Below are positions 1 to 8,491 of a stretch of 64,000 bases of DNA, piece after piece; position 1 is the first letter of the stretch; every line of letters begins with the position of its first letter. The stretch is from Clostridium_AT radicumherbarum. Its GTDB lineage: Bacteria > Bacillota > Clostridia > Clostridiales > Clostridiaceae. Position numbers and translations under genes: made by a program. The stretch is from NCBI RefSeq assembly GCF_045310525.1, contig NZ_JBJHZY010000001.1:1054001-1118000 (forward strand). The letters are read 5' to 3'. A model generated the notes under the pieces. That model saw only the letters and a list, made by a program, of their open reading frames with translations. It was not told the DNA's origin and did no database searches.

Positions 1-517
1 TTATATTGTTATCTAAACTTTCCTCATAAAGAACCACATCTGGCTTAACTGGGCCACCACACTTATTACAGAAAGGAACTCCTTCAGATTCTAAAATAAA
101 TTTTGTATCATAAAAGGCATGACATTTAATACAATGATTTCTGTGAACAGATCCATGTAGCTCAAAAACATTTTTACTTCCTGCCATTTGATGAAGCCCA
201 TCTATGTTTTGAGTTATTATAGCTTTTAATTTGCCCATCTGTTCAAGCTTAGCTAATGCATTATGTCCATTATTTGGTTTAGCATCTGGGTATATAAGCT
301 TTGACTTGTAAAATTTAAAAAACTCTTCTGGATATTTAATATAAAAAGAATGCGAAACCAATTGTTCAGGAGTAAATGTAATGTTTAAATTTTCATTAAA
401 TAACCCATTTGAGCTTCTAAAGTCTGGAATTTTAGACTCAGTACTAACGCCTGCACCTCCGAAAAAAACAATATTTGTACTTTCTCTTAAAATACTTATT
501 AACTTATCAATACTCAC
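1..517 (-). CDS. cobB: Sir2-family NAD-dependent protein deacylase (partial, C-terminus outside window)
   Basis: About 172 residues are visible from a GTG start preceded by AAGAAGGTG. Sirtuins remove acyl groups from protein lysines using NAD+ in the cytoplasm. The NAD-binding motif reads GGAGVSTESKIPDF near residue 20, the catalytic region reads TQNIDGLHQMAG followed by ELHGSVH with the catalytic His, and two Cys pairs (CIKC and CNKC) form the structural zinc site. The C-terminal end lies beyond base 1, so the full length cannot be judged. No partner gene is visible. The family assignment is secure; the substrate is unknown. Confidence 0.93.
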   Translation of the reverse strand, partial: MSIDKLISILRESTNIVFFGGAGVSTESKIPDFRSSNGLFNENLNITFTPEQLVSHSFYIKYPEEFFKFYKSKLIYPDAKPNNGHNALAKLEQMGKLKAIITQNIDGLHQMAGSKNVFELHGSVHRNHCIKCHAFYDTKFILESEGVPFCNKCGGPVKPDVVLYEESLDNNI

Positions 518-727
518 AAAAAACACCTTCTTATATATTTAATTTTTATTGTTTAATAATGATATAAAATTGGTTGTAAATTAATAATTTTCATAGTAGC
601 TATTTGAAACCACTTATTATTTTGAACATTCTTCGAAGAAAATGAATAAGCCTATATATCGGTGTAAAAAGGAATTTTAAGAAGTTTGTAGAAATATATA
701 GACAAAATAATAATAAGGTGGGATTTT

Positions 728-1546
728 ATGTTTAAAAAAACTAAATTTTTAGTTATTATTTTTATTATAACTATACTAGCTTTAACTGGATGTGATGTAA
801 ATAGCTCAACTTCAAATAATTCTAATTCTGCAAATACAACACCGCTTTCAGATTCCGAATTTGCTCAATTGTATTCAAATCCTAGTAAGTTTGAAGGAAG
901 AAGGGTTAATTTTTTTGCGAGAATATTTACTGAACCTGTAAAGGATGATAAAGGAGCTTATTTTGAAGCTTATGCTAATGATGATCATAGCAAAGTAATA
1001 AAGATAGGAATTAGTGACACTCAACTTGTTGTGAAAAATGGGGATATTATTGAAGTGTATGGAGTTGTAGGAAAATTTGGAGGTGAAAAATATTTTAGTA
1101 AATCAGATACTGCACCTTCAATCGCAGCAAGTGAAATTGAAAAGTTTGCCTATACACCAGCATTTGCACCAGCTATAAAGACTATCCAAGTAAATAAGGA
1201 AATAAGTCAAAATGGGTATATATTAAACCTTAATAAAATTGAAGTGGCAAAGAAAGAAACAAGACTATTCATAAACATTAATAATACCACTAAAGACAAA
1301 ATTAGGTTTAACAGCTTAAATGCAAAAGTAATGCAAGGTGATAAAGAATTAAAAAAATTAAGTAACGTGGATGAAGAAATTCCAGAGATAGATAGCGATA
1401 TTTTACCGGGAGTTAATCAAAAGGGTGTTTTAATATATGAGCCAATACAAGCAGATGGAGAAAATTTAAAGATAATATTTGAAGGTGAATCGGACAATCA
1501 CAATTTACACTTCATCCCATTTACATTTGATGTTGCACTAAAATAA
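728..1546 (+). CDS. Secreted lipoprotein with OB-fold-like and C-terminal beta domains
   Basis: The 272-residue product starts with a lipoprotein signal peptide: basic MFKKTK, a hydrophobic stretch, then the lipobox LTGC with the lipidated Cys near residue 22. A Ser/Asn-rich linker follows (residues 25-40). Residues 40-140 look like a small OB-fold of the tRNA_anti-like type (FARI...GDIIEVYGVVG). Residues 155-272 resemble the extracellular beta-sandwich domains common in Firmicute lipoproteins of the DUF4352 kind. It would be anchored on the outer face of the membrane. No function is assignable. It is monocistronic, with a hairpin terminator downstream. Confidence 0.8.
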   Translation: MFKKTKFLVIIFIITILALTGCDVNSSTSNNSNSANTTPLSDSEFAQLYSNPSKFEGRRVNFFARIFTEPVKDDKGAYFEAYANDDHSKVIKIGISDTQLVVKNGDIIEVYGVVGKFGGEKYFSKSDTAPSIAASEIEKFAYTPAFAPAIKTIQVNKEISQNGYILNLNKIEVAKKETRLFININNTTKDKIRFNSLNAKVMQGDKELKKLSNVDEEIPEIDSDILPGVNQKGVLIYEPIQADGENLKIIFEGESDNHNLHFIPFTFDVALK

Positions 1547-1579
1547 TAGGCTATCTTTTAGAATAGTGTTGAAAATATA

Positions 1580-1619
1580 AAACTAATTAAGGGAAGCCTT
1601 GATTTCCTTTAATTAGTTT
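1580..1619 (+). terminator. Hairpin terminator after the lipoprotein gene
   Basis: AAACTAATTAAGGGAA pairs with TTTCCTTTAATTAGTTT across a short loop, allowing G-U pairs. It starts about 30 bases after the lipoprotein stop codon. The T-run is weak, so it may work in both directions and also end the remnant on the other strand. Confidence 0.6.
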
Positions 1620-1637
1620 AAGAATATTATTCATAAG

Positions 1638-1802
1638 CTATCTTACTTCAGTTCCATCCCATTCAATAACTGTGAATCCTTTTCTTTCAAATGGCTTTAG
1701 TTCCTGTTCTTCTATCTTTATAGGTTTATCCAATGGTTTATAAAGCATCATAACTCTTAATATAGAGTCCGGTTTGGGGTTATAATAAGCTTTGTAATTC
1801 TA
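1638..1802 (-). pseudogene. C-terminal remnant of an unidentified protein
   Basis: Read leftward, about 54 residues without a stop end at a TAG (1638-1640). The text includes YYNPKPDSILRVMMLYKPLD and ends with KGFTVIEWDGTEVR. It looks like real protein (no low-complexity bias, natural C-terminus), but a stop lies immediately upstream in frame and there is no start codon or ribosome binding site. I read it as the tail of a deleted gene. The parent family was not recognised. Confidence 0.45.
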
Positions 1803-1858
1803 ATTATATCATTGATTTCAAAATTATGTATATATTTATACAATATTACAAGCAATTA

Positions 1859-1887
1859 TTGACAATACATATTTTACATAATATAAT
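1859..1887 (+). promoter_or_regulatory. Consensus sigma-A promoter of the ABC-F leader
   Basis: TTGACA at 1859-1864 and TATAAT at 1882-1887 are separated by exactly 17 bases, a perfect match to the vegetative consensus. Transcription would begin near 1894, giving a leader of about 300 nt before the ABC-F start codon. Confidence 0.85.
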
Positions 1888-1899
1888 GAAGTAAAAAAT

Positions 1900-2195
1900 A
1901 AGAAAGGAAAAGGTATTTGCAGCAAATGAGAATTTAATTCACTTTCAAGGATTATTAAATTATACAAAAAATATCTTCAATTAGAGGATTTTTTGCAATA
2001 CATTTATATCTAACCGGTGAGTGGATTATTAATTTACTGTAAATGCATACCTTAAATTTATAGCAAAGGCAATAAGCATGGTCTATAAGTAGAAATAAAG
2101 CTTTCTCTTTAGGTGTTTTTTGCTTGAGCTTTATATGTAAATTTTTCTTATAGTAATTATTATCCTCTCTAGGCTTAGGCTTAAGGAGGTTTTTT
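1900..2195 (+). promoter_or_regulatory. Attenuation-type leader of the ABC-F resistance gene
   Basis: A hairpin at 1965-1995 (CAAAAAA, bulge, TCTTC, loop AATTA, GAGGA, TTTTTTG) ends in a T-run and could terminate transcription early. Just before it a tiny reading frame can start at TTG 1917 or ATG 1926 and ends with TAA at 1935-1937. Further down, ATAAAGCT pairs with AGCTTTAT near 2095-2137, and CCTC near 2163 could pair with the GAGG of the ribosome binding site. This layout matches antibiotic-induced ribosome-stalling attenuation known for ABC-F and erm genes. The mechanism here is inferred. Confidence 0.5.
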
Positions 2196-3839
2196 ATGCA
2201 ATTAATTGAATGTAGAAATATAAAAAAATATTATGGAGATAAAACTATACTGGATATAGAAAGCTTAAAAATATATGACAAAGATAGAATAGGTATAGTG
2301 GGTTTAAACGGAGCTGGAAAAACTACGTTAATTCATATTCTTAGCGGCATAGACAATGAATATGATGGATGGGTAAATAGGAAGGGAAGCTATAGCTATA
2401 TATCACAGCTTGATCATGAAAGCTATGACAAAATTAGCTTAGAAATTGCTAATAAATTTGGCTCAAGTGAAGTTTGGAAGGAGCATCTAAGTGGCGGTGA
2501 AAAAACTAGATATAAAATAGCAAAGTGTTTCACAAAAGAAAGTAATATAATATTTGCAGATGAACCAACTAGCAACCTTGACGTAGAAGGCATAGAGTTA
2601 CTTGAAAATAAACTAAAGGGGTTTAGGGGTGCCCTTGTAATTATATCTCATGATAGAGATTTTCTTGATACCCTATGTAATAAAATAATAGAGCTAGAGA
2701 ATGGAAAGTTAAAAATTTACAATGGCAATTATGCAAGCTATAAACAGCAAAAGGATATGGAAAAGGAAAGAGAGCTTTTTGAGTATGAGCAATATGAAAG
2801 GGAAAAAAGAAGACTTTATGCTGCTATTGAAGAATCAAAAGATAAGATAAAAGCTATAAGAAAAGCTCCAGCTAGAATGGGCAATTCTGAAGCAAGGCTT
2901 CACAAGATGGGAAATCAAAAGGCAAAAGCAAATTTAGATAGGGCAGTAGGAAACATTGAGGCTAGAATAGAACATCTTGAGGAAAAGAAAAAGCCAAAGG
3001 AGCTTCAGAGGATTAAGCTAGAAATAGAAAACAGCAGTAAGCTTTATGGAAAAATAATTATTTCAGGCAGAGATGTTAATAAATTTTTTGAAAACAAGAT
3101 TATCTTTAATGCTGCAGAGTTTGATATAAACAACGGATCAAAAACAGCACTTATTGGACCTAATGGAAGCGGTAAAACAACTCTCATTAAAATGATAATG
3201 AGTAAGGATGCAGTTATTACATTATCACAAGGAGTAAAGATAGGTTACTTCAGTCAAGATATGGATAATTTAAATGAGGAATTAAGCATACTTGAAAATG
3301 TTATGAAAAACAGTATATATGATGAAACCTTTGCTAGAATACTGCTTGCAAGACTTTTATTTAAGAGAGAGGAAGTTTACAAGAAAGTAAGTGTACTAAG
3401 CGGTGGAGAAAAAGTAAAGGCTTCCTTGGCAATGTTATTGTTAAGTGATGTAAATCTATTAATATTGGATGAACCAACTAATTATCTTGATATAAATTCT
3501 ATGGAAGCTTTAGAAAAAGCCCTGAAAGATTATGATAAAACACTTTTGTTTGTTTCTCACGACAGAAGCTTTGTTAGAAATATTGCAAATTATATAATAG
3601 AAATCAAAGAAGGCGGCTTAACTACTTTCAGAGGAACTTATGAAGAATATATGGATAAAAAGAGTAATAAGGATGCGAGTAAGGATGAAATAGAAAAGCA
3701 AATTCTTGTGCTTGAAAATAGGCTTTCGGAGCTTATAAGTAAACTTTCCATGCCAGGTAGAAATGATATAATTGAAGAACTTGATGCGGAGTATTATAAG
3801 GTTCTAGGGCAATTGAAGAAATTAAAGGAAAATTTGTAA
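2196..3839 (+). CDS. ABC-F ribosomal protection protein (antibiotic resistance type)
   Basis: The 547-residue protein has two ATP-binding cassettes and no membrane segments, the ABC-F layout. Cassette 1 has Walker A GLNGAGKT at 36-43, signature LSGGE at 98-102 and Walker B IIFADEPTSNLD. Cassette 2 has GPNGSGKT, LSGGEKVKA and LLILDEPTNYLD. The charged linker between them (about residues 185-285) is the ribosome-reaching region. Cassette 1 is short between Walker A and signature, as in Vga/VmlR/CplR proteins that displace lincosamides, pleuromutilins and streptogramin A from the ribosome. The attenuator-like leader supports a resistance role rather than a housekeeping EttA/Uup role. The exact drug spectrum cannot be read from sequence. 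Confidence 0.88.
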   Translation: MQLIECRNIKKYYGDKTILDIESLKIYDKDRIGIVGLNGAGKTTLIHILSGIDNEYDGWVNRKGSYSYISQLDHESYDKISLEIANKFGSSEVWKEHLSGGEKTRYKIAKCFTKESNIIFADEPTSNLDVEGIELLENKLKGFRGALVIISHDRDFLDTLCNKIIELENGKLKIYNGNYASYKQQKDMEKERELFEYEQYEREKRRLYAAIEESKDKIKAIRKAPARMGNSEARLHKMGNQKAKANLDRAVGNIEARIEHLEEKKKPKELQRIKLEIENSSKLYGKIIISGRDVNKFFENKIIFNAAEFDINNGSKTALIGPNGSGKTTLIKMIMSKDAVITLSQGVKIGYFSQDMDNLNEELSILENVMKNSIYDETFARILLARLLFKREEVYKKVSVLSGGEKVKASLAMLLLSDVNLLILDEPTNYLDINSMEALEKALKDYDKTLLFVSHDRSFVRNIANYIIEIKEGGLTTFRGTYEEYMDKKSNKDASKDEIEKQILVLENRLSELISKLSMPGRNDIIEELDAEYYKVLGQLKKLKENL

Positions 3840-3905
3840 AAAATCATGGATATATAAAAATATTCGAAAAGATTAAGAATTATATTAGGATTAAATATTT
3901 ATAGT

Positions 3906-3975
3906 AGCAGTTGATGTAAAGCTTCACCTTTTTTGGAGGTGTAGTTGCATTAGCTGCTGTTTTTATTTTTTTTAG
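3906..3975 (+). terminator. Long hairpin between the ABC-F gene and the convergent araC gene
   Basis: AGCAGTTGATG (3906-3916) pairs with CATTAGCTGCT (3948-3958) with an inner CACCT/AGGTG stem, followed on the plus strand by a T-rich run. It overlaps the last codons of the convergent regulator gene. It probably terminates the ABC-F transcript. Confidence 0.6.
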
Positions 3976-4825
3976 TATTATATAAATTTCTGTACTTTGT
4001 TGGGCTCATTCCAACTCTTTTCTTAAAGGTTTGGTTGAAATATGATTGGCTTGTAAAACCAACTATTTCAGAGATTTGCTCCATGGAATATTCAGTAGTT
4101 TCTAATAAAAATTTTGATACAGTGGTTCTTTTTTCAATAAGATAGTCAATAGGTGAAGTCAACATAAATTTTCTAAAAACATGTATTAAATAATATTTAT
4201 TCATGTGAGTAATTGAAGCTAAATTATCTAAGTTTAAGTCTGAGGAATAGTGAACATCTATGTAGTTTTTTATAAAGGCACATTCTTTATTAATATCCTT
4301 AGTAGGTGAGAGTACCAAATTTGATTTTGTTCTTCTTTTTACATTAAAAATTAGAACTTCTAATAGATTTTGACAAATTGCTTCGTAGTATTGATCCTTT
4401 TGTTGAACTTCATATAAAAGGTTATTCATATAAGATAAAACTTCATGTTTGTATCTACTATAATTGTATATGCTATAAGAATTTATCTCCCTAGACTCAT
4501 CTTCAGTACTGTCAATCATAAGGGACAATCCATCCAAGCCAATAACAATATATTCTAGGGGATTGGAATCTTTGGAGGATTCAGTGTGAGCTACGTGTGG
4601 ATTTACAATTACTAAATCATTTTCTTTTACAGTAAACTCATTAGTTTCTATTTTAAAGCTTCCGCTGCCATTAACTACATAAAATAGCTCTGTAAAAGAG
4701 TGAGTATGCATGGTACTGTGCCAGTCCTCTTCATACTTTGCTTTTGCAATATAAAGAAATTTAACATGTATTTTATCTATTTCATTTATCTCATTTAATT
4801 TAAACTCAAATAAGGTATTTGACAT
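3950..4825 (-). CDS. AraC/XylS-family transcriptional regulator with N-terminal cupin
   Basis: The product is about 291 residues. An N-terminal cupin ligand-binding domain contains TMHTHSFTELFYVVNGSG and IVNPHVAHTES, as in sugar-sensing AraC proteins. Two helix-turn-helix motifs lie in the C-terminal 100 residues, ending in GFTSQSYFNQTFKKRVGMSP, the AraC signature. An upstream in-frame ATG at 4840 is less likely than ATG 4825, because the GGGGG of the ribosome binding site lies between the two. It is divergent from the sugar-binding protein gene, so it most likely senses the imported sugar and activates that operon through the inverted repeats in the shared intergenic region. Confidence 0.88.
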   Translation of the reverse strand: MSNTLFEFKLNEINEIDKIHVKFLYIAKAKYEEDWHSTMHTHSFTELFYVVNGSGSFKIETNEFTVKENDLVIVNPHVAHTESSKDSNPLEYIVIGLDGLSLMIDSTEDESREINSYSIYNYSRYKHEVLSYMNNLLYEVQQKDQYYEAICQNLLEVLIFNVKRRTKSNLVLSPTKDINKECAFIKNYIDVHYSSDLNLDNLASITHMNKYYLIHVFRKFMLTSPIDYLIEKRTTVSKFLLETTEYSMEQISEIVGFTSQSYFNQTFKKRVGMSPTKYRNLYNTKKNKNSS

Positions 4826-4861
4826 AATTATATCCCCCATTAATTGTATGACAATAATTTA

Positions 4862-4953
4862 ATTATATTGCTTTATTATATGCAAATCAATGCAATATAT
4901 CTAAAAAAGCAAGCAATATAATGATAGAAAAGGATTGCAACATATTTTATACT
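4862..4953 (+). promoter_or_regulatory. Divergent control region: inverted repeat and activator-type promoter
   Basis: ATTATATTGCTT (4862-4873) recurs as its exact complement AAGCAATATAAT (4911-4922). Related TGCAA/GCAATAT elements sit at 4881, 4891 and 4935. A -10-like TATACT lies at 4948-4953 with no good -35, as expected for an AraC-activated promoter. These are probable binding half-sites for the divergent AraC regulator; the assignment rests on position and symmetry only. Confidence 0.55.
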
Positions 4954-4989
4954 TAAGGTGTAGTCGATTTATAAATAGGGGGAATAAAA

Positions 4990-6348
4990 ATGAAAATAAA
5001 AAGGTTATTAGCGCTATCTACTTCGCTTTGTCTACTTGTATCACTATCTGCTTGTTCAACTAAAACTTCATCAACAGACACTAAACCAACAGAAGGAAAA
5101 GTGCTAAAAATAGCTGGTTTAAATGGTGGCTATGGGGTAGAGCACTGGAAGGAATTAGCCTCTAAATTCGAGGCTGCAAACCCAGGAGTTAAGGTAGAGT
5201 TAACTCTAGAAAAGAACATTGCAGATGTTTTAAGACCTCAAATTCAAGCAAAAAATGTTCCAGATATAATTTACTTATCTGTTGGAGCAGAAGGTAAATT
5301 AACAGACACTTTAATAAAAGAAAAATCCATACAAGACATATCAGATGTTTTCAACATGCAAGTGCCTGGAGAAAATGTTAAGGTTAAAGATAAGATTATA
5401 CCAGGATTTTTAAACACCTTGATAACAAATCCTTATGGAGATGGAAAGACTTATTTGGCACCATTATTCTATTCTCCTTGTGGCCTTTTCTATAATAAAG
5501 CGCTAGTTGGAGATGGCAAAAAGTATCCGCTTCCAAAAACATGGGATGAACTATTAGCACTTGGTGAAACAGCTAAGAAGGATGGTATAGCATTATTTAC
5601 TTATCCTACAACAGGATATTTTGATGCATTCTACTATGCACTATTAAATGAAGTAGGAGGATCTGACTTATTTAATAAAGCAATGAATTATGATCCATCG
5701 GCTTGGTCAAGCCCTGAAGCTACAAAAGCCTTTGAACTAGTAGGAAAGCTTGCTAAGTATGTTCAAAAAGACACAGTTGCAAATGCAAACAAAGAAGGGT
5801 TTACAAAGAATCAGCAATTAATACTTGACAATAAAGCTTTATTTGTACCTAATGGAACTTGGCTGCCAGGAGAAATGAAGAACGCTCCAAGAGCCAACGG
5901 ATTTGAGTGGGGATTCACAGCTCTTCCAAAAGTAACTGCAAGTGGAGACTCCTATTCTTATACTTTCTTTGAACAGATGTATATACCAAATGGTGCAAAA
6001 AATGTTGATTTAGCTAAGAAATTTATGGCCTATATGTATTCTGATGAAGCAGCAAAAATTATATATGAAAAGGGAAATGCAGTTCAACCTATAAATGGAA
6101 TTTCAAAGATTATGAAAGCTGATGATCCAAATAAGTTATATTACTCAGTATATGATAATGGTACTAAAGCAGCTATGGGTGGTTTTGCAGCAGCTACTCC
6201 AGTAGAGGGAGTAGACCTTACAAGTGCAGACGGAATTCTCTTTGGAACTGTTAACTCAGTTGTTTCAGGCAATAAGACCGTAGATCAATGGCAAAAAGCT
6301 GTTGTTGATGCAGCAGGTAAGATTAAAAAGGCTATGGAAACTAAATAA
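4990..6348 (+). CDS. Sugar ABC transporter substrate-binding lipoprotein
   Basis: The 452-residue protein has a lipoprotein signal ending at LSACS (Cys near residue 22) and the body of a family 1 extracellular solute-binding protein (KFEAANPGVKVELT, then KTWDELLALGETAKKDG). It captures an oligosaccharide outside the cell and hands it to the two permeases encoded next. Its closest functional class by appearance is the N-acetylglucosamine/diacetylchitobiose-type binding proteins. With the GH112 phosphorylase downstream, the likely ligand is a beta-galactosyl disaccharide such as galacto-N-biose, lacto-N-biose or galactosyl-rhamnose. A stem-loop follows the gene and probably raises its expression relative to the permeases. 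Confidence 0.9.
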   Translation: MKIKRLLALSTSLCLLVSLSACSTKTSSTDTKPTEGKVLKIAGLNGGYGVEHWKELASKFEAANPGVKVELTLEKNIADVLRPQIQAKNVPDIIYLSVGAEGKLTDTLIKEKSIQDISDVFNMQVPGENVKVKDKIIPGFLNTLITNPYGDGKTYLAPLFYSPCGLFYNKALVGDGKKYPLPKTWDELLALGETAKKDGIALFTYPTTGYFDAFYYALLNEVGGSDLFNKAMNYDPSAWSSPEATKAFELVGKLAKYVQKDTVANANKEGFTKNQQLILDNKALFVPNGTWLPGEMKNAPRANGFEWGFTALPKVTASGDSYSYTFFEQMYIPNGAKNVDLAKKFMAYMYSDEAAKIIYEKGNAVQPINGISKIMKADDPNKLYYSVYDNGTKAAMGGFAAATPVEGVDLTSADGILFGTVNSVVSGNKTVDQWQKAVVDAAGKIKKAMETK

Positions 6349-6366
6349 GTTGTTAAAACACTAAGA

Positions 6367-6397
6367 AGAAATGGTGGGTAACATATCCACCATTTCT
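6367..6397 (+). promoter_or_regulatory. Intra-operon stem-loop after the binding-protein gene
   Basis: AGAAATGGTGG (6367-6377) and CCACCATTTCT (6387-6397) form a perfect 11-bp stem with a 9-base loop and no T-run after it. Such hairpins after the binding-protein gene typically block 3' decay or cause partial termination, giving an excess of binding protein over permease. Confidence 0.7.
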
Positions 6398-6507
6398 GTC
6401 TAATAGATTGATTATTAGTTAGAAAATAACACTAAAGATGTTTATATAGAAACTTAAAAAACATACTAAATTAAATGAAAAACTTATATAAAAAGGAGGA
6501 AATTTTG

Positions 6508-7398
6508 TTGAATAATAGAGGCTTGAAAACATTTATATTTATCTGTTTAACTCCAGCAATTATTTTATTCTCAGTTTTCATGATATATCCAACTTTAAGT
6601 GTATTTGGTATGTCACTTTATAAGTGGGGAGGACTATCTTCAGAAAAAAGATTTGTAGGCCTTAATAATTTTAAAATGCTTATGAATGATGATAACTTTA
6701 TTAGAGCCTTTCAAAACACAATTTTTATTATTGTTATAGTTACAATAATAACTATGGCACTTGCAATATTATTTGCGTCAATTCTAGTTAGAGAAGAAAT
6801 GAAGGGTCAGAATTTTTTCAGAGTAATATTTTATATTCCAAATATTTTATCTGTTGCTGTAATATCAGCTATATTTTCAGCAATATACGATCCAAGTCAA
6901 GGGCTTTTAAATAGTTTTCTTAGAATATTTAGTTCGAAAAACTGGGAAAACATACAATATCTTGGGAACCAAAGAATTGTAGTCTATTCCATAGTAGGTG
7001 CAATGATTTGGCAGGCTATTGGTTATTATATGGTTATTTATATGGCAAGTATGAGCTCCATACCTGTTCATCTGTATGAAGCAGCAGATTTGGATGGAGC
7101 AAGTAAGGTTAGGCAGTTTTTTGAAATCACATTGCCTTTACTTTGGGATACTATTAGGACTTCATTAACCTTTTTTGTAATAAGCTCTATTAATCTAAGC
7201 TTTTTATTTATAAAGGTAATGACAAGCGGAGGGCCGGATGGTGCTTCAGAAGTATTTTTAAGCTATATGTACAAACAAGCCTATGATAATGCAAGCTATG
7301 GCTATGGAATGGCAATAGGAGTTGTAGTTTTCTTATTCTCATTCTTATTATCGGCAATTATAAGCAAAGCCACAGAACGTGAAGTACTGCAGTTTTAA
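6508..7398 (+). CDS. Sugar ABC transporter permease (MalF-type)
   Basis: This is an integral membrane protein with about six hydrophobic segments. It carries the permease coupling loop EAADLDGASKVRQFFEITLPLL, which docks on the ATPase. A longer frame opens at ATG 6475, but the ribosome binding site AAAAGGAGG (6491-6499) lies inside it and points to TTG at 6508 (product starting MNNRGLKTF, 296 residues). It works with the downstream permease. No ATPase gene is in the operon, so a shared MsiK-type ATPase encoded elsewhere is inferred. Confidence 0.88.
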   Translation: MNNRGLKTFIFICLTPAIILFSVFMIYPTLSVFGMSLYKWGGLSSEKRFVGLNNFKMLMNDDNFIRAFQNTIFIIVIVTIITMALAILFASILVREEMKGQNFFRVIFYIPNILSVAVISAIFSAIYDPSQGLLNSFLRIFSSKNWENIQYLGNQRIVVYSIVGAMIWQAIGYYMVIYMASMSSIPVHLYEAADLDGASKVRQFFEITLPLLWDTIRTSLTFFVISSINLSFLFIKVMTSGGPDGASEVFLSYMYKQAYDNASYGYGMAIGVVVFLFSFLLSAIISKATEREVLQF

Positions 7399-7410
7399 AG
7401 GATGGTGTTT

Positions 7411-8295
7411 ATGAATAAAAGAGATAAAATGCTGAAAGTAGACAAAGTTTATAAATTTTTTATATATGTAGCCCTCATTGCTTTAGCTATTAGTATATTA
7501 GTTCCAGTATTATGGGTTTTACTTGCATCCATAAAACAAAATTCCGAGTTTTATGGTAATCCTTGGAGTCTTCCAAAAGGATTCTATTTTCAAAATTTTA
7601 TAGATGCAATTGAAAAAGCTAATATGGGACAGTATTTTCTTAATTCTGTTGTAGTCACTGCAGTAGCTTTGATAATTTTATTGATTGTTGCTATTCCTGC
7701 AGCCTACGTTTTAGCAAGATTTAAATTTAAAGGAAGAAAATTTATAAATACACTTTTTATGGCGGGGTTATTTATAAATGTAAATTATATTGTAGTTCCA
7801 ATATTTTTAATGCTTTTAGGCTTTGACCAAAAGCTTATGCAAGTATTTGGGAAAGGCATATTTTTAGATAATATTTTTGTGTTGGCTCTAGTTTATGCTT
7901 CTACAGCAATACCTTTTACTGTTTATCTAATATCTAACTTTTTCAGAAGTATTTCAAAAACCTATGAAGAAGCAGCTTTTATAGATGGTGATGGATATTT
8001 TAGAACAATGTTAAGTATTATGATTCCTATGGCTAAGCCTAGCATAATAACAGTTATTCTATTTAATTTTCTATCCTTTTGGAATGAATATATAATTGCT
8101 TTAACATTAATGCCAGGGATTTCGAAAACACTGCCAGTAGGTTTAATAAATTTGATGCAGTCTCAAAGGGCTGCAGCAAATTATGGACAAATGTATGCAG
8201 GTTTAGTATTAGTTATGCTCCCAACTTTAATTTTATATATATTAGTACAAAAGAAGCTAACTCAAGGAATGACTCTTGGTGGAGTAAAGGAGTAA
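7411..8295 (+). CDS. Sugar ABC transporter permease (MalG-type)
   Basis: The protein has about six membrane segments and the coupling loop EEAAFIDGDGYFRTMLSIMIP, typical of the second permease of carbohydrate importers. The start at ATG 7411 is preferred over the in-frame ATG at 7402, because AAAGGATGG would overlap the earlier start. It follows the first permease by 12 bases and ends just before a small membrane-protein gene, so all are one operon with the binding protein and the phosphorylase. Confidence 0.88.
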   Translation: MNKRDKMLKVDKVYKFFIYVALIALAISILVPVLWVLLASIKQNSEFYGNPWSLPKGFYFQNFIDAIEKANMGQYFLNSVVVTAVALIILLIVAIPAAYVLARFKFKGRKFINTLFMAGLFINVNYIVVPIFLMLLGFDQKLMQVFGKGIFLDNIFVLALVYASTAIPFTVYLISNFFRSISKTYEEAAFIDGDGYFRTMLSIMIPMAKPSIITVILFNFLSFWNEYIIALTLMPGISKTLPVGLINLMQSQRAAANYGQMYAGLVLVMLPTLILYILVQKKLTQGMTLGGVKE

Positions 8296-8300
8296 TAGGA

Positions 8301-8465
8301 ATGAATAAGTTTAAAATACTAATTATGTTTTTAATCTTTATCTTTTCAGTTTTTTTAATAATTGAAGGACAGACAATAAAAGGCTATTTTGGATTATTAA
8401 TCATGTTAGTTGGTCTTGCCATGATTATAGTGGAGCTGTATTTATATAATAAAAAATATGTTTAA
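8301..8465 (+). CDS. Small two-helix membrane protein in the sugar uptake operon
   Basis: This 54-residue frame starts with ATG 8301 five bases after the permease stop, with AGGAGTAATAGGA upstream as ribosome binding site. It encodes MNKFKILIMFLIFIFS, a second hydrophobic segment (residues 30-47), and a short basic tail. It lies between the permease and the phosphorylase and is surely co-transcribed. No function is known to me. It could be an accessory subunit of the transporter. Confidence is high that it is translated and low on role. Confidence 0.7.
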   Translation: MNKFKILIMFLIFIFSVFLIIEGQTIKGYFGLLIMLVGLAMIIVELYLYNKKYV

Positions 8466-8491
8466 GCAATTAGTAACAGGAGGAGAGAAAA

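Larger units (their letters stand above)
1547..2195. other. Non-coding stretch between the lipoprotein and ABC-F genes
   Basis: This 649-base interval holds, in order, the lipoprotein terminator, a C-terminal gene remnant on the minus strand (1638-1802), a consensus promoter (1859-1887) and the ~300-base regulatory leader of the ABC-F gene. I see no intact protein-coding gene on either strand. Confidence 0.7.
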
